DNA of 64,000 nt. Origin: Janibacter limosus NBRC 16128. GTDB taxonomy: Bacteria > Actinomycetota > Actinomycetes > Actinomycetales > Dermatophilaceae. Positions 18,603-26,997 of the stretch are shown one piece after another. The stretch is from the NCBI RefSeq assembly GCF_001570985.1, contig NZ_BCSS01000009.1:28945-92944 (forward strand), written 5' to 3'. A program made the position numbers and the translations under genes. The notes below the pieces were generated by a model. That model was not told the DNA's origin. It made no database searches and saw only the letters and a list, made by a program, of their open reading frames with translations. The stretch's first letter is position 1. Each line of letters begins with the position of its first letter.

Positions 18603-20045
18603 TCAGTCCTCGTCCTCGACCTCGATCGGCACCTCGACCGGGCGCCGCGTGGGCTGCTCGACATCGGTGACGCCCAGGAGCAGGCGCACCTCGGCGACGG
18701 TGACGATGGAGCCGGTCGCGACGACGCCGCCGGCGACTCCCCCTTCGTCCGCCAGCTGGGCCGCGTGGTCGAGCGCGTCGGGCAGCTCGGCGATCACGGT
18801 GACGCGGTGGTCGCCGAAGACCTCCGCCGCGATCTCACCGAGCCGGTCCGGGCGCATGGCCCGCGGCGAGGTGGAGCGGGTGACGACGATCTCGTCGAGG
18901 GCGGGCTCGAGGGCCTCGAGGATCCCGACGACGTCCTTGTCCTTGAAGATCGAGACGACGCCCACGAGGTGGGTGAAGGTGAAGGAGTCCTCGAGCGCCT
19001 CCGCGAGCACCGCAGCGCCGTGCGGGTTGTGGGCCGCGTCCACGATGACCGTGGGACTGCGGCGCACGATCTCCAGGCGGCCCGGCGAGGTGGCCGAGGC
19101 CAGCCCGGCGGCGAGGACCTCCTCCGTGAGGGGCTGCTCTCCCCCACCGATGAAGGCCTCGACGGCAGCGACCGCGAGCGCGGCATTGCTCGCCTGGTGG
19201 GCGCCGTGCAGGTTGAGCAGCAGATCCGGGTGCTCGCCGGCGATCCCGCGCAACGAGACCATCTGACCACCGACCGCGACCTCGCGGGTGAGCACGCCGA
19301 AGTCGATCCCCTCGACCTTGAGCTGCGCGCCGACCTCGTCGGCCCGCTCGCGCAGGATCGACATGACCTCCTCGTCCTGGGGCGCGCTGACGGTGATGGC
19401 GTCGGGGTGGATGATCCCCGACTTCTCCGTGGCGATCTCCTCGATCGAGTTGCCGAGGAAGTGCTGGTGGTCGATCCCGATCGGGGTGATGACCGCGACG
19501 TCCGCCTCGACGACATTGGTCGCGTCCCACGAGCCGCCCATGCCGACCTCGACGATCGCGACGTCGACGGGGGCGTCGGCGAAGGCGGCATAGGCCAGCG
19601 CGACGAGGACCTCGAAGTAGGTCATCCGCGGCCCCTCCTCCGAGACCGAGCGGGTGTCGACCGCGTCGACGAAGGGGGCGATGTCCGCCCACGCGGCGAG
19701 GAAGGCCTCGCGGGTGATCAGCTCGCCGCCGATGGTGATCCGCTCGCGGATGTCCTGCAGGTGCGGGGAGGTGAAGCGCCCGGTCTTCAGACCCGACTCG
19801 CGCAGGATCGACTCGATGATCCGCGCCGTGGACGTCTTGCCGTTGGTCCCCGTGACGTGGATGACCGGGAAGGTGCGCTGCGGCTCACCGAGCAGGTCCA
19901 TGACCGCACGGATGCGGTCGAGGCTGGGCTCGAGGTCGTGCTCGGGCGCGCGCTCGAGGATGCTGTCCTCGACCTGGCGCATCCGCTTGCGCAGCTCGAG
20001 ATCGGCGGTGGCCTGGCGCTGGGCGGCATCGGGGGCGGGACTCAT
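18603..20045 (-). CDS. folC: Bifunctional folylpolyglutamate synthase / dihydrofolate synthase
   Basis: 480 residues. Mur-ligase-like enzyme that adds glutamate to dihydropteroate and folates. The ATP-binding GTNGKTSTA is near 65-73, the metal-binding GGSWDATN loop and the EKSGI motif follow, and the C-terminal domain has VDAAHNPHG. The frame is open further upstream, but homology starts at this ATG. It is the first gene of the minus-strand block that continues through uppP to the mre genes. The acidic C-terminus (EVEDED) is unusual but plausible. Confidence 0.94.
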   Translation of the reverse strand: MSPAPDAAQRQATADLELRKRMRQVEDSILERAPEHDLEPSLDRIRAVMDLLGEPQRTFPVIHVTGTNGKTSTARIIESILRESGLKTGRFTSPHLQDIRERITIGGELITREAFLAAWADIAPFVDAVDTRSVSEEGPRMTYFEVLVALAYAAFADAPVDVAIVEVGMGGSWDATNVVEADVAVITPIGIDHQHFLGNSIEEIATEKSGIIHPDAITVSAPQDEEVMSILRERADEVGAQLKVEGIDFGVLTREVAVGGQMVSLRGIAGEHPDLLLNLHGAHQASNAALAVAAVEAFIGGGEQPLTEEVLAAGLASATSPGRLEIVRRSPTVIVDAAHNPHGAAVLAEALEDSFTFTHLVGVVSIFKDKDVVGILEALEPALDEIVVTRSTSPRAMRPDRLGEIAAEVFGDHRVTVIAELPDALDHAAQLADEGGVAGGVVATGSIVTVAEVRLLLGVTDVEQPTRRPVEVPIEVEDED

Positions 20046-20064
20046 ACGGGCGATTGTCCCATCG

Positions 20065-21675
20065 TCAGGCACCGCGTCGCGCATGCAGGACGACGTCGTG
20101 CACGTGGTGGGTGGAGACAGCGCCCGCCGGGCGCTCACGACGGTCGTTGACCGCGACGGTCCAACCCGGCCGCTCGGCGATGGCGGCCACGAGCTCTTCG
20201 GTGTGGACGAAGGCCTTGTGGTCGAAGGGCCGGGTCTGCTCGACGTCGTCCCGGTCTGCAGCCGCGTCCATGTCCTGCGTGTCGTGGTTGATGACGACGA
20301 GGCGACCCCCCGGTGCCACGGCGTCGAGCACATTGGCCACGCCACGCCCGTCCGGGGTCCGCGGGAAGGACGCGTAGGCCGCGGTGACCAGGTCGTGCTG
20401 CCTACCGCCGAAGGGGGTCGACGCGTTGGCGTCGGCCTGCAGCAGCGCGATCTCGAGCCCGCGGTCGCGAGCGGCTGCGCCGACCCGCTCCAGGGCCAGT
20501 GCGGAGATGTCGCTGGCAGTCACCTGCCAGCCCTGCTGTGCCAACCAGATGGCGTCTCCCCCTTCGCCCGCGCCGACATCGAGAGCGGTGCCGGGTGCCA
20601 GGCCCTCGACCTCGGCGACCAGCGACCCGTTGGGGTTGCCGCTCCACTGCAGGTCGCCGGAGTAGCGCCCGTCCCAGTCCGCGGCGTGCGCGCTGGGTCG
20701 GGCGGCTGCCTGCAGGTCCTCGTGAGCGAGGTCGAAGCTGACCATGCTGCCCACCCGGCTCCCCGCCGCCGCGGTGGGCAGGACCTGCAGCATCGGCTCG
20801 GCGAGCGTGCCGGCGACGTAGACGCCCGGGACGGCCGTCGCGCCCGTCATGGCGTCGGCCTCGACGTAGGTGGCGACCCCGCTCGGGTGCTCGCTGGCGA
20901 CCAGCCCCACCCCGGCGAAGGGGGCGACCCGGGCATGCAGGCGAGTCCCGATGAGGACGGTGTCGGCGTCGATGATGCTGCCGTCCTCTAGCCGGATGCC
21001 CCGCAGTGCGCGGGCGTCGTCATCGACCACACCGGCCGCGCGCGCCACGACGACCCGCACGTCGGCGTCCCGCAGCACCTGGAGCTGGGGCTCGTCGGCG
21101 GGCACGCCCTCGTGGACGAGCACCGTGAGGTCGTCGGTGAGCTGGCGCAGCAAGGGGAGCGGGTGCAGACCCATCGGCGAGGTCACGAGGGAGATGATCC
21201 GCTGGTCGCGGGCCTCGTACCCGTGGCAGAAGGGGCAGTGGATCACCGCACCGCCCCAGTGCTGTGCCAGCCCCGGGACATCGGGCAGCTCGTCGCTCAG
21301 CCCGGTGGCGGCGACGACGCGCCGGGCGTGCACGACGTGCCCGCCGGTGAGCTCGACACGGAAGCCGGTGTCGTCGCGCGTCACTGCCGTGGCCCGCCCG
21401 GTGAGCACCTCCGCACCGTAGGAGCGCACCTCCTCACGGGCGATCCGCAGGAAGTCGGCCGGCGAGCGACCTTCGTGGCCGAGGTAGCTGTGCATCTGGT
21501 CGGCCGGGGCGTTGCGGGGCTCACCCGAGTCGATGACGATGACCGACCGGCGCTGGCGGGAGAGCTGCAGGGTCGCGGCGAGGCCGGCGGCGGAGCCACC
21601 GACGACTGCGACGTCGACGTGGCGCTCGATGAGTTGGGACGCGGGGGTGCTGGAGTGCTGGTGGGTGGTGTTCAT
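20065..21675 (-). CDS. Thioredoxin-reductase-like FAD oxidoreductase fused to a SAM-dependent methyltransferase
   Basis: 536 residues with two domains. Residues 18-310 form a small pyridine-nucleotide-disulfide reductase with FAD-binding VVGGSAAG (24-31), a redox pair CPFC (147-150) and the C-terminal FAD motif GVYVAGT. From about 330 a class I methyltransferase follows, with SAM motif LDVGAGEGG near 365. The first part resembles reductases that oxidise dithiols in natural-product or thiol metabolism. The second resembles tellurite/thiopurine-type small-molecule methyltransferases. Divergent from an XRE-cupin regulator across a 90-bp promoter region. Substrate unknown; a thiol-oxidising and methylating detoxification role is inference. 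Confidence 0.85.
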   Translation of the reverse strand: MNTTHQHSSTPASQLIERHVDVAVVGGSAAGLAATLQLSRQRRSVIVIDSGEPRNAPADQMHSYLGHEGRSPADFLRIAREEVRSYGAEVLTGRATAVTRDDTGFRVELTGGHVVHARRVVAATGLSDELPDVPGLAQHWGGAVIHCPFCHGYEARDQRIISLVTSPMGLHPLPLLRQLTDDLTVLVHEGVPADEPQLQVLRDADVRVVVARAAGVVDDDARALRGIRLEDGSIIDADTVLIGTRLHARVAPFAGVGLVASEHPSGVATYVEADAMTGATAVPGVYVAGTLAEPMLQVLPTAAAGSRVGSMVSFDLAHEDLQAAARPSAHAADWDGRYSGDLQWSGNPNGSLVAEVEGLAPGTALDVGAGEGGDAIWLAQQGWQVTASDISALALERVGAAARDRGLEIALLQADANASTPFGGRQHDLVTAAYASFPRTPDGRGVANVLDAVAPGGRLVVINHDTQDMDAAADRDDVEQTRPFDHKAFVHTEELVAAIAERPGWTVAVNDRRERPAGAVSTHHVHDVVLHARRGA

Positions 21676-21716
21676 GCCATTCACCGTAGGCCTGCCTGGC
21701 GTATAGTGCATAGTTG

Positions 21717-21733
21717 CTTGCAGTATTCGCAAG
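21717..21733. promoter_or_regulatory. Inverted repeat CTTGC-N7-GCAAG, candidate operator of the XRE regulator
   Basis: A 17-bp inverted repeat sits midway between the divergent oxidoreductase and regulator genes, next to the AT-rich patch GTATAGTGCATAG, which could hold -10 elements for either direction. Its placement suits autoregulation by the XRE-cupin protein. Confidence 0.4.
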
Positions 21734-21765
21734 AGCCGCCTGGCCAGGACGTCCGAGGAGGACCC

Positions 21766-22314
21766 ATGAGTGAGATCGAGCAGACCGTCCGCACGCGACT
21801 GCGTGGCCTGCGCCGGGCACAAGCCCTCTCGCTCGACGACCTGGCCGAGCGCTCGCACCTCAGCCCCTCGACGATCAGTCGCATCGAGACGGGCAAGCGG
21901 GCGATCAGCCTGGACGTGCTCCTCCCCCTGGCCCGCGCCCTGCGCACGGACGTCGAGACCCTGCTCGCCGAGGACATCGACGAGGACGTCGTCATCCGTC
22001 CGACACCGACGCGTGAGGACGGCCGCACGACGTGGATGCTCACCAAGGCGACTGGCACGACGACGGCGATGAAGGTGCGCCTCGAGCCGAGCACCCGCAG
22101 ACCCGAGCAGCAGGTCCACCCCGGGCACGACTGGTTCTTCGTCCTCGAGGGACGAGTCCAGCTCTTCCTCGGCGAGCGGACCATCATCGTGGAGTCGGGC
22201 GAGGCCGCCGAGTTCGAGACGATGACCCCCCATTCCTTCATCGCCGTCGGGGGCCCGGCCGAGGTGATCATGATCTTCGACCGGGACGGGCACCGGGTGC
22301 ACCGCCACGACTGA
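21766..22314 (+). CDS. XRE family transcriptional regulator with C-terminal cupin sensor
   Basis: 182 residues. Helix-turn-helix at about 12-65 (LSLDDLAERSHLSPSTISRIE), then a cupin barrel at about 105-178 with HPGHDWFFVLEG as the metal/ligand-binding first motif. This architecture usually represses a neighbouring enzyme gene until a small molecule binds the cupin. Start chosen at the ATG preceded by GAGGAGG at four bases' distance, although the frame is open far upstream. It is divergent from the oxidoreductase-methyltransferase gene, its likely target. Confidence 0.88.
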   Translation: MSEIEQTVRTRLRGLRRAQALSLDDLAERSHLSPSTISRIETGKRAISLDVLLPLARALRTDVETLLAEDIDEDVVIRPTPTREDGRTTWMLTKATGTTTAMKVRLEPSTRRPEQQVHPGHDWFFVLEGRVQLFLGERTIIVESGEAAEFETMTPHSFIAVGGPAEVIMIFDRDGHRVHRHD

Positions 22315-22316
22315 CT

Positions 22317-22335
22317 GTAGGTTAGCCTCTCCTAA
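22317..22335 (+). promoter_or_regulatory. DtxR/IdeR-type iron box upstream of the siderophore importer
   Basis: GTAGGTTAGCCTCTCCTAA matches the DtxR/IdeR consensus TWAGGTTAGSCTAACCTWA at 16 of 19 positions by my alignment, including the whole TAGGTTAGSCT half. It lies 28 bp before the start of the iron-binding lipoprotein gene, where bound repressor would block transcription when iron is plentiful. Confidence 0.7.
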
Positions 22336-22362
22336 CCATTCATCGACTTCAGAGGTCCGACC

Positions 22363-23388
22363 ATGCCCTTGCCCCGCCTGCGCACCACCGCTGCCGCCAC
22401 CCTGATGACCGCCGCGCTCGCCCTGAGCGCTTGCGGGAGCTCCGGCTCCTCCGACGCCGACTCGACGTCGGGCGACTCCGACTTCAACGTGAGCATCAAG
22501 TCCTCCCTCGGCACCGCCGAGATCACGCAGAAGCCGGAGAAGGTCGTCACGCTCGGTCAGGGCTCCACCGAGACCTCGATTGCCCTGGGCACCATCCCGG
22601 TCGGCATGGAGGAGTACGCGTGGGCGGCGGACGAGAGCGGGTACACCCCGTGGGTCAACGAGGCCGTCACGGACGAAGGGGGCACCCTCCCCGCGTTCGT
22701 CGGTGCCGGTGAGGAGCTCGACCTGGAAAAGATCGTCGAGCTCGAGCCCGATGTCATCCTCGCCCCGTGGTCCGGCATCACCCAGGAGCAGTTCGACGAG
22801 CTGAACAAGATCGCGCCGACGGTCGCCTACCCGGACAAGGCGTGGAGCATCGACTGGGACGAGCAGATCGAGATCATCGGCAAGGCGCTCGGCGAGGAGG
22901 AGGCGGCCAAGGGCCTGATCGCCGACCTCGACAAGCAGCTGGCCGACGAGGCGAAGAAGCACCCCGAGTGGGCCGACTACACCTTCTCCTACATCTACAC
23001 CACGCCCGACACCCTCGGGGTCTTCCTCCCGACCGAGCAGCGCGCCGACATCGTGCGCAAGCTGGGTCTGAAGAGCGACCCGGCCGTGGACACGATGAAG
23101 GAGACCGAGGGCACCGACTCCGCGGTCATCGGGTACGAAAACGCTGACAAGCTCAACAACAGCGACCTGATCTTCACCTTCTACAGCGACCCCAAGGCCA
23201 AGAAGCAGGCCCTGGACAACGAGCTCTACGCCTCGATCCCGGCGATCAAGAAGGGCGCCGTCGTCTCCAGCGACGACAACCCCTTCGTCACCGCCTCCTC
23301 GATGATCAACCCGCTCACCGTGCCCTACACGCTCGAGCGCTACCCCGAGATGATCGACCAGGCCATCGCCAAGGCCGACAAGAAGTGA
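22363..23388 (+). CDS. Iron-siderophore ABC transporter substrate-binding lipoprotein
   Basis: 341 residues, FhuD/FepB-like class III binding protein. Signal with lipobox LSAC (Cys near 26), a Ser/Asp-rich linker, then the paired alpha/beta lobes typical of Fe3+-siderophore binders, with PEKVVTLGQGSTE and VELEPDVILAPWSG in the usual places. It captures ferric siderophore and passes it to the two FecCD permeases encoded immediately downstream. The iron-box-like site in front predicts derepression under iron starvation. The siderophore type cannot be told. Confidence 0.92.
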   Translation: MPLPRLRTTAAATLMTAALALSACGSSGSSDADSTSGDSDFNVSIKSSLGTAEITQKPEKVVTLGQGSTETSIALGTIPVGMEEYAWAADESGYTPWVNEAVTDEGGTLPAFVGAGEELDLEKIVELEPDVILAPWSGITQEQFDELNKIAPTVAYPDKAWSIDWDEQIEIIGKALGEEEAAKGLIADLDKQLADEAKKHPEWADYTFSYIYTTPDTLGVFLPTEQRADIVRKLGLKSDPAVDTMKETEGTDSAVIGYENADKLNNSDLIFTFYSDPKAKKQALDNELYASIPAIKKGAVVSSDDNPFVTASSMINPLTVPYTLERYPEMIDQAIAKADKK

Positions 23389-23398
23389 CCCTGCGCTG

Positions 23399-24418
23399 GT
23401 GACGAGCAGTACCACCGCCCGACGCACCCCACGGACCGCCCTGGTCCTCGTGGGGTGCGTCGCGGTGCTCGCGCTCGTCTGCCTGCTCTCCCTCGCCGTC
23501 GGATCGAAGGCCACCTCGCTGCCGGAGGTGATCGGTGCCCTCACCGGACGACCCGACACCTATCTGGCGACGGTCCTCGACTCGCGCATCGAGCGCACGC
23601 TCCTCGCCCTCGGGGTGGGGGCCGCGCTCGCCCTGTCCGGGGCCCTGATGCAAGGGGTGACCTCCAACCCGCTCGCCGACCCCGGCCTGCTGGGCATCAA
23701 CGCCGGCGCGGCTGCCGCGATGGTCACTGCCAGCGCCTTCTTCGGGGTCGCCACGGGCTCGACCGCCTCGGCCTGGGTGGCCCTGCTCGGCGGCGGGATC
23801 GCCGCCCTGGTCGTCCACACGATCGGCACCGTGGGGGGTGGAGGTGCGAGCCTGGTGCGCCTCGTCCTGGCCGGCGCGGTCGTCGCGGCCGTCCTCAATG
23901 CCTATGTGCAGGGACTCGCGCTGTCGATGCCCCAGTACTTCGACAACTACCGCTTCTGGGTCGTCGGCTCCCTGGGCGACGGCGGCCTCGACCACCTGAG
24001 GTCGGTGGCCCCCTTCCTCCTCGTGGGCCTGGTCCTCGCGCTCCTCTCGGCCAGCGGCCTGAACGCCCTCGCCCTGGGGTCGGACACCGCGACCGGGCTG
24101 GGCGTCAACACGACCCTGCTGCGCGTCACCGCACTTGGTGCGGCGACCATGCTCTGTGCGGCGGCCACGGCCGCGGTCGGACCGATCGCCTTCGTCGGTC
24201 TGGCCGTGCCCCACATCGTGCGCTCCCTCGTCGGCCTCGACGTGCGCCGTCAGCTCATCACCTGCCTGCTCGTCGGACCGATCGTCCTGCTCGGGGCGGA
24301 CATCATCGGTCGGGTCGTGCTGCGGCCCCAGGAGCTGATGGTGGGCGTGGTGACCGCCTTCGTCGGCGCACCCGTGCTCCTGCTGGCCGTCCGACGCCTC
24401 GGGAAGCGGGCCGCATGA
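23399..24418 (+). CDS. FecCD family iron-siderophore ABC permease (first subunit)
   Basis: 339-residue membrane protein with about nine hydrophobic segments. The FecCD signature is clear: GALMQGVTSNPLADPGLLGINAG-like block near residues 80-100 and GPIAFVGLAVPHIVR near the end, which contacts the ATPase. GTG start ten bases after the binding-protein stop codon; the start of the next gene overlaps its end by four bases. Confidence 0.94.
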   Translation: MTSSTTARRTPRTALVLVGCVAVLALVCLLSLAVGSKATSLPEVIGALTGRPDTYLATVLDSRIERTLLALGVGAALALSGALMQGVTSNPLADPGLLGINAGAAAAMVTASAFFGVATGSTASAWVALLGGGIAALVVHTIGTVGGGGASLVRLVLAGAVVAAVLNAYVQGLALSMPQYFDNYRFWVVGSLGDGGLDHLRSVAPFLLVGLVLALLSASGLNALALGSDTATGLGVNTTLLRVTALGAATMLCAAATAAVGPIAFVGLAVPHIVRSLVGLDVRRQLITCLLVGPIVLLGADIIGRVVLRPQELMVGVVTAFVGAPVLLLAVRRLGKRAA

Positions 24419-25470
24419 GTGCCCCGTGGACCATCTCCGAGCCGGTCGTGCGCCTGGGCCGGCATGTGCGAGTACCGGTGCGACGCAGGGCGGCCCTCCT
24501 GGGCCTCGTCCTGCTGGTCCTCGTCATCGGCGCGATCCTCGCCACGTTGTCCTTGGGCCGCTTGGGCATCCCTGTCGCCGAGCTCCCGGCGGGCATCGCC
24601 GATGTCCTCGGCGGCGACGCCCACGGCAAGGCCACCTTCGTGCTGGGCAACCTCCGGGGGCCGCGACTAGCTGTCGCGCTCGGTGCGGGCGCGGCCCTGG
24701 GAGCCTCCGGCGCGCTCTTCCAGTCGGTGACGCGCAACCCCCTCGGCAGCCCCGATGTCATCGGGGTGAGTGCCGGAGCCGGGGCCGGAGCCGCCTTCGT
24801 CGGGCTGCTCATGCCGAGCGCCACGTCGATCGTCCTCGGCTCGGTGGCCGGCGCCGCGCTCGCCGTCGGCCTCGTCGCCGTGAGCACCGGGACCGGCCTG
24901 TCCAACCCCATGCGGATGATCCTCGCCGGCATCGGCGTCTCCGCGATGGCCTATGCCTTCACCCAGTACGTCGTCTACGTCGTCGCCCGGGACAAGGCCT
25001 CGGTACTCGCGGCCTACATCAACGGCAGCCTCAATGCCCGTGGCTGGGACCAGGCAGCGACGATCTGGGTCATCCTCGCCGTGACGGCCGTGCCGTTGAC
25101 GCTGCTCTCGGTGCCGCTCGGGATGACCGAGATGGGCGACGAGGTCGCGGCCTCGCTCGGCGTGGAGTCAGGCGCCGTCCGGCGTCGGGCGGTACTCCTC
25201 TCGGTCCTGCTGGCCGGCGGCGCCGTCGCGGTCGCCGGACCCATCTCCTTCGTCGCCCTGACCGCACCACACATCACCCGCAGGCTGGCGCGCAGCGCCC
25301 GCCCACTGCTCGGCCTGTCAGCCGTGATGGGAGCACTGCTGCTCGTCCTGGCCGACCTGGCCACCCAGCAGGTCCCGCTCTTCGACGGGCTGCCCGTCGG
25401 CATCCTCACGCTCGCGATCGGCGGCGTCTACCTCGGCGTCCTGCTGGTCGGTGAATGGAGAAAGTCATGA
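24415..25470 (+). CDS. FecCD family iron-siderophore ABC permease (second subunit)
   Basis: 351 residues, paralogous to the preceding permease and forming the heterodimeric channel with it. Signature blocks GALFQSVTRNPLGSPDVIG and GPISFVALTAPHITR are present. The ATG overlaps the previous stop codon by four bases, and the ATPase gene overlaps its end by four bases. An N-terminal extension of about 30 basic residues precedes the first membrane span. Confidence 0.94.
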   Translation: MSAPWTISEPVVRLGRHVRVPVRRRAALLGLVLLVLVIGAILATLSLGRLGIPVAELPAGIADVLGGDAHGKATFVLGNLRGPRLAVALGAGAALGASGALFQSVTRNPLGSPDVIGVSAGAGAGAAFVGLLMPSATSIVLGSVAGAALAVGLVAVSTGTGLSNPMRMILAGIGVSAMAYAFTQYVVYVVARDKASVLAAYINGSLNARGWDQAATIWVILAVTAVPLTLLSVPLGMTEMGDEVAASLGVESGAVRRRAVLLSVLLAGGAVAVAGPISFVALTAPHITRRLARSARPLLGLSAVMGALLLVLADLATQQVPLFDGLPVGILTLAIGGVYLGVLLVGEWRKS

Positions 25471-26264
25471 CACCCCCTTCGCCCCTCGCGGCTGAGCAGA
25501 TCACCGTCGGCTACGGCGGTGACCCCGTCATCCCCGCTCTCGACCTCGACGTGCAGCGGGGCGACTTCATGGTCATCGTCGGTCCCAACGGGTGCGGCAA
25601 GTCGACGCTGCTGAAGGCCCTCGCGCGGGTCAACCGGCCATCGGCGGGTCACGTGCGGCTGGACGGGGAGGACGTGCACCGGATGCGCGGTCGCGCCGTC
25701 GCGCAGCGGGTCTCGCTGCTGCCGCAGAGCGCCGTCGCACCCGAGGGGATCACGGTCGCCGAGCTCGTCGCCCGCGGTCGACACCCGCACCACTCCCTGC
25801 TGCGCCAGTGGTCGCCCGACGACGAGAGCGCCATCGCCGCGGCGCTGGAACGCACCCACCTGAGCGACCTCGCGGACACTGCGGTCGACTCCCTCTCCGG
25901 GGGGCAGCGCCAGCGTGTCTGGGTCGCCATGATCCTCGCCCAGGACACAGAGGTGATCCTGCTCGACGAGCCGACGACCTTCCTCGACATCGCGCACCAG
26001 TACGAGCTGCTCGAGCTCTTCGCCGAGCTCAACCGCGAGGGACGCACGATCGTCGCGGTGCTGCACGACCTCAACCAGGCAGCTCGCTTCGCCTCACGTC
26101 TGGTCGTCATGAGCAAGGGGAGGATCTGCGGCGACGGCGATCCGACCACGGTCCTCACGGCCCAGCTCGTGCGCGAGGTCTTCGGCCTCGACGCAGATGT
26201 CGTCGCCGACCCGCAGGCCGGCACGCCGATGGTCATCCCCCACGTGCGTCCCGCATCCGCCTAG
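25467..26264 (+). CDS. Iron-siderophore ABC transporter ATP-binding protein (FepC type)
   Basis: 265 residues. Walker A GPNGCGKST near 42-50, the FepC-type signature LSGGQRQR, Walker B VILLDEPTTFLDI and the switch His in VLHDLNQA are intact. It energises ferric-siderophore import by the FecCD pair. I chose the ATG overlapping the permease stop codon, with TGGAGA eight bases before it; an ATG four codons upstream spans that site. Its TAG stop interlocks with the convergent cupin gene's stop as CTAG. Confidence 0.95.
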   Translation: MTPPSPLAAEQITVGYGGDPVIPALDLDVQRGDFMVIVGPNGCGKSTLLKALARVNRPSAGHVRLDGEDVHRMRGRAVAQRVSLLPQSAVAPEGITVAELVARGRHPHHSLLRQWSPDDESAIAAALERTHLSDLADTAVDSLSGGQRQRVWVAMILAQDTEVILLDEPTTFLDIAHQYELLELFAELNREGRTIVAVLHDLNQAARFASRLVVMSKGRICGDGDPTTVLTAQLVREVFGLDADVVADPQAGTPMVIPHVRPASA

Positions 26265-26608
26265 ACAGATGCGGGTGGGGCGGCCGCAGGGTCGAGCATG
26301 ACGAGCTGGAAGATCGCGTCGGTGACGCCCCGCACCTCGTGCGGGACGCGGGCGTCGAGGTTGGCGACGACACCCCGGGTGAGCCTCACCGACTGGTCCC
26401 CCGCGACGAACTCGATCTCCCCCTCGAGGCACTGGACGAGGATCGGGAAGGCGGCCGTGTGCTCGGCGAGCACCTGCCCGGCGGCGAAGCGCATCATCAC
26501 CACGCGCGCGCCGTGACCGATGAGCGCCTTCTTCACCCCGGGCCGGTCCCCCTTGCCCTCGGGAGCCAGCTCGAGCAGTCCGTCCGCGGAGTACAGGGTC
26601 GTGTCCAT
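26261..26608 (-). CDS. Small single-domain cupin protein
   Basis: 115 residues with the conserved cupin barrel: RFAAGQVLAEHTAAFPILVQCLEG holds the first cupin motif (His near 50) and VPHEV the second. The fold binds a metal or small ligand; closest in style to the 'AraC-ligand/quercetinase-like' cupins annotated only by domain. It is convergent with the siderophore ATPase, sharing the palindromic CTAG so that both stop codons overlap, and divergent from the ArsR gene. Possible roles in iron or oxidative metabolism are speculation. Confidence 0.7.
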   Translation of the reverse strand: MDTTLYSADGLLELAPEGKGDRPGVKKALIGHGARVVMMRFAAGQVLAEHTAAFPILVQCLEGEIEFVAGDQSVRLTRGVVANLDARVPHEVRGVTDAIFQLVMLDPAAAPPASV

Positions 26609-26624
26609 ACCCTCAGGCTAGTCA

Positions 26625-26654
26625 TTGACAGGTGACCATATGGTCACCTAATGT
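26625..26654 (+). promoter_or_regulatory. ArsR-gene promoter with a perfect 20-bp palindromic operator
   Basis: TTGACA (26625-26630) is a consensus -35 box and TAATGT (26649-26654) a plausible -10 box 18 bases later. The whole spacer is the perfect palindrome AGGTGACCATATGGTCACCT (26630-26649). Repressor binding there would block RNA polymerase directly, the standard arrangement for ArsR-type autorepression. Confidence 0.75.
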
Positions 26655-26661
26655 CGATGGC

Positions 26662-26997
26662 GTGAGCGATGACGACCTCGTGTTCAAGGCCCTGGCGGAC
26701 CCCGTCCGCCGGATCCTGCTGGACGCACTCTTCGAGCAGGACGGGCGCACCCAGTCCCAGCTCGAGGCGGTCGTGCGCGAGCACGTGGAGATGACGAGGT
26801 TCGGCGTGGCCAAGCACCTGCGGCTGCTCGAGGAAGCGAACCTCGTCGTCACCCGCAAGGAGGGACGGAGCAAGCTGCACCACCTCAACGCCGTCCCCAT
26901 CAGGGCGATCCACGACCGGTGGATCGGCAAGTACACGGCGGCGCGGGCCTCCGCGCTGCTCGATCTGAAGCGAGCACTGGAAGAGGACGAGTCATGA
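26662..26997 (+). CDS. ArsR family winged-helix transcriptional regulator
   Basis: About 111 residues with the ArsR/SmtB winged helix (ALADPVRRILLDAL; FGVAKHLRLLEEANLV recognition helix; TRKEGRSKLHHLN wing). There is no Cys pair for metal sensing; this subfamily pairs with SRPBCC proteins and senses other signals. GTG start chosen just downstream of the palindromic promoter; the in-frame codons upstream fall inside the operator. The SRPBCC gene overlaps its stop codon by four bases. Confidence 0.9.
   Translation: MSDDDLVFKALADPVRRILLDALFEQDGRTQSQLEAVVREHVEMTRFGVAKHLRLLEEANLVVTRKEGRSKLHHLNAVPIRAIHDRWIGKYTAARASALLDLKRALEEDES

Noticed and set aside
21676..23559. Upstream extension of the oxidoreductase-methyltransferase frame
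   Set aside because: It would run antisense through the XRE regulator and the siderophore-binding lipoprotein; FAD-domain homology starts just after 21675.
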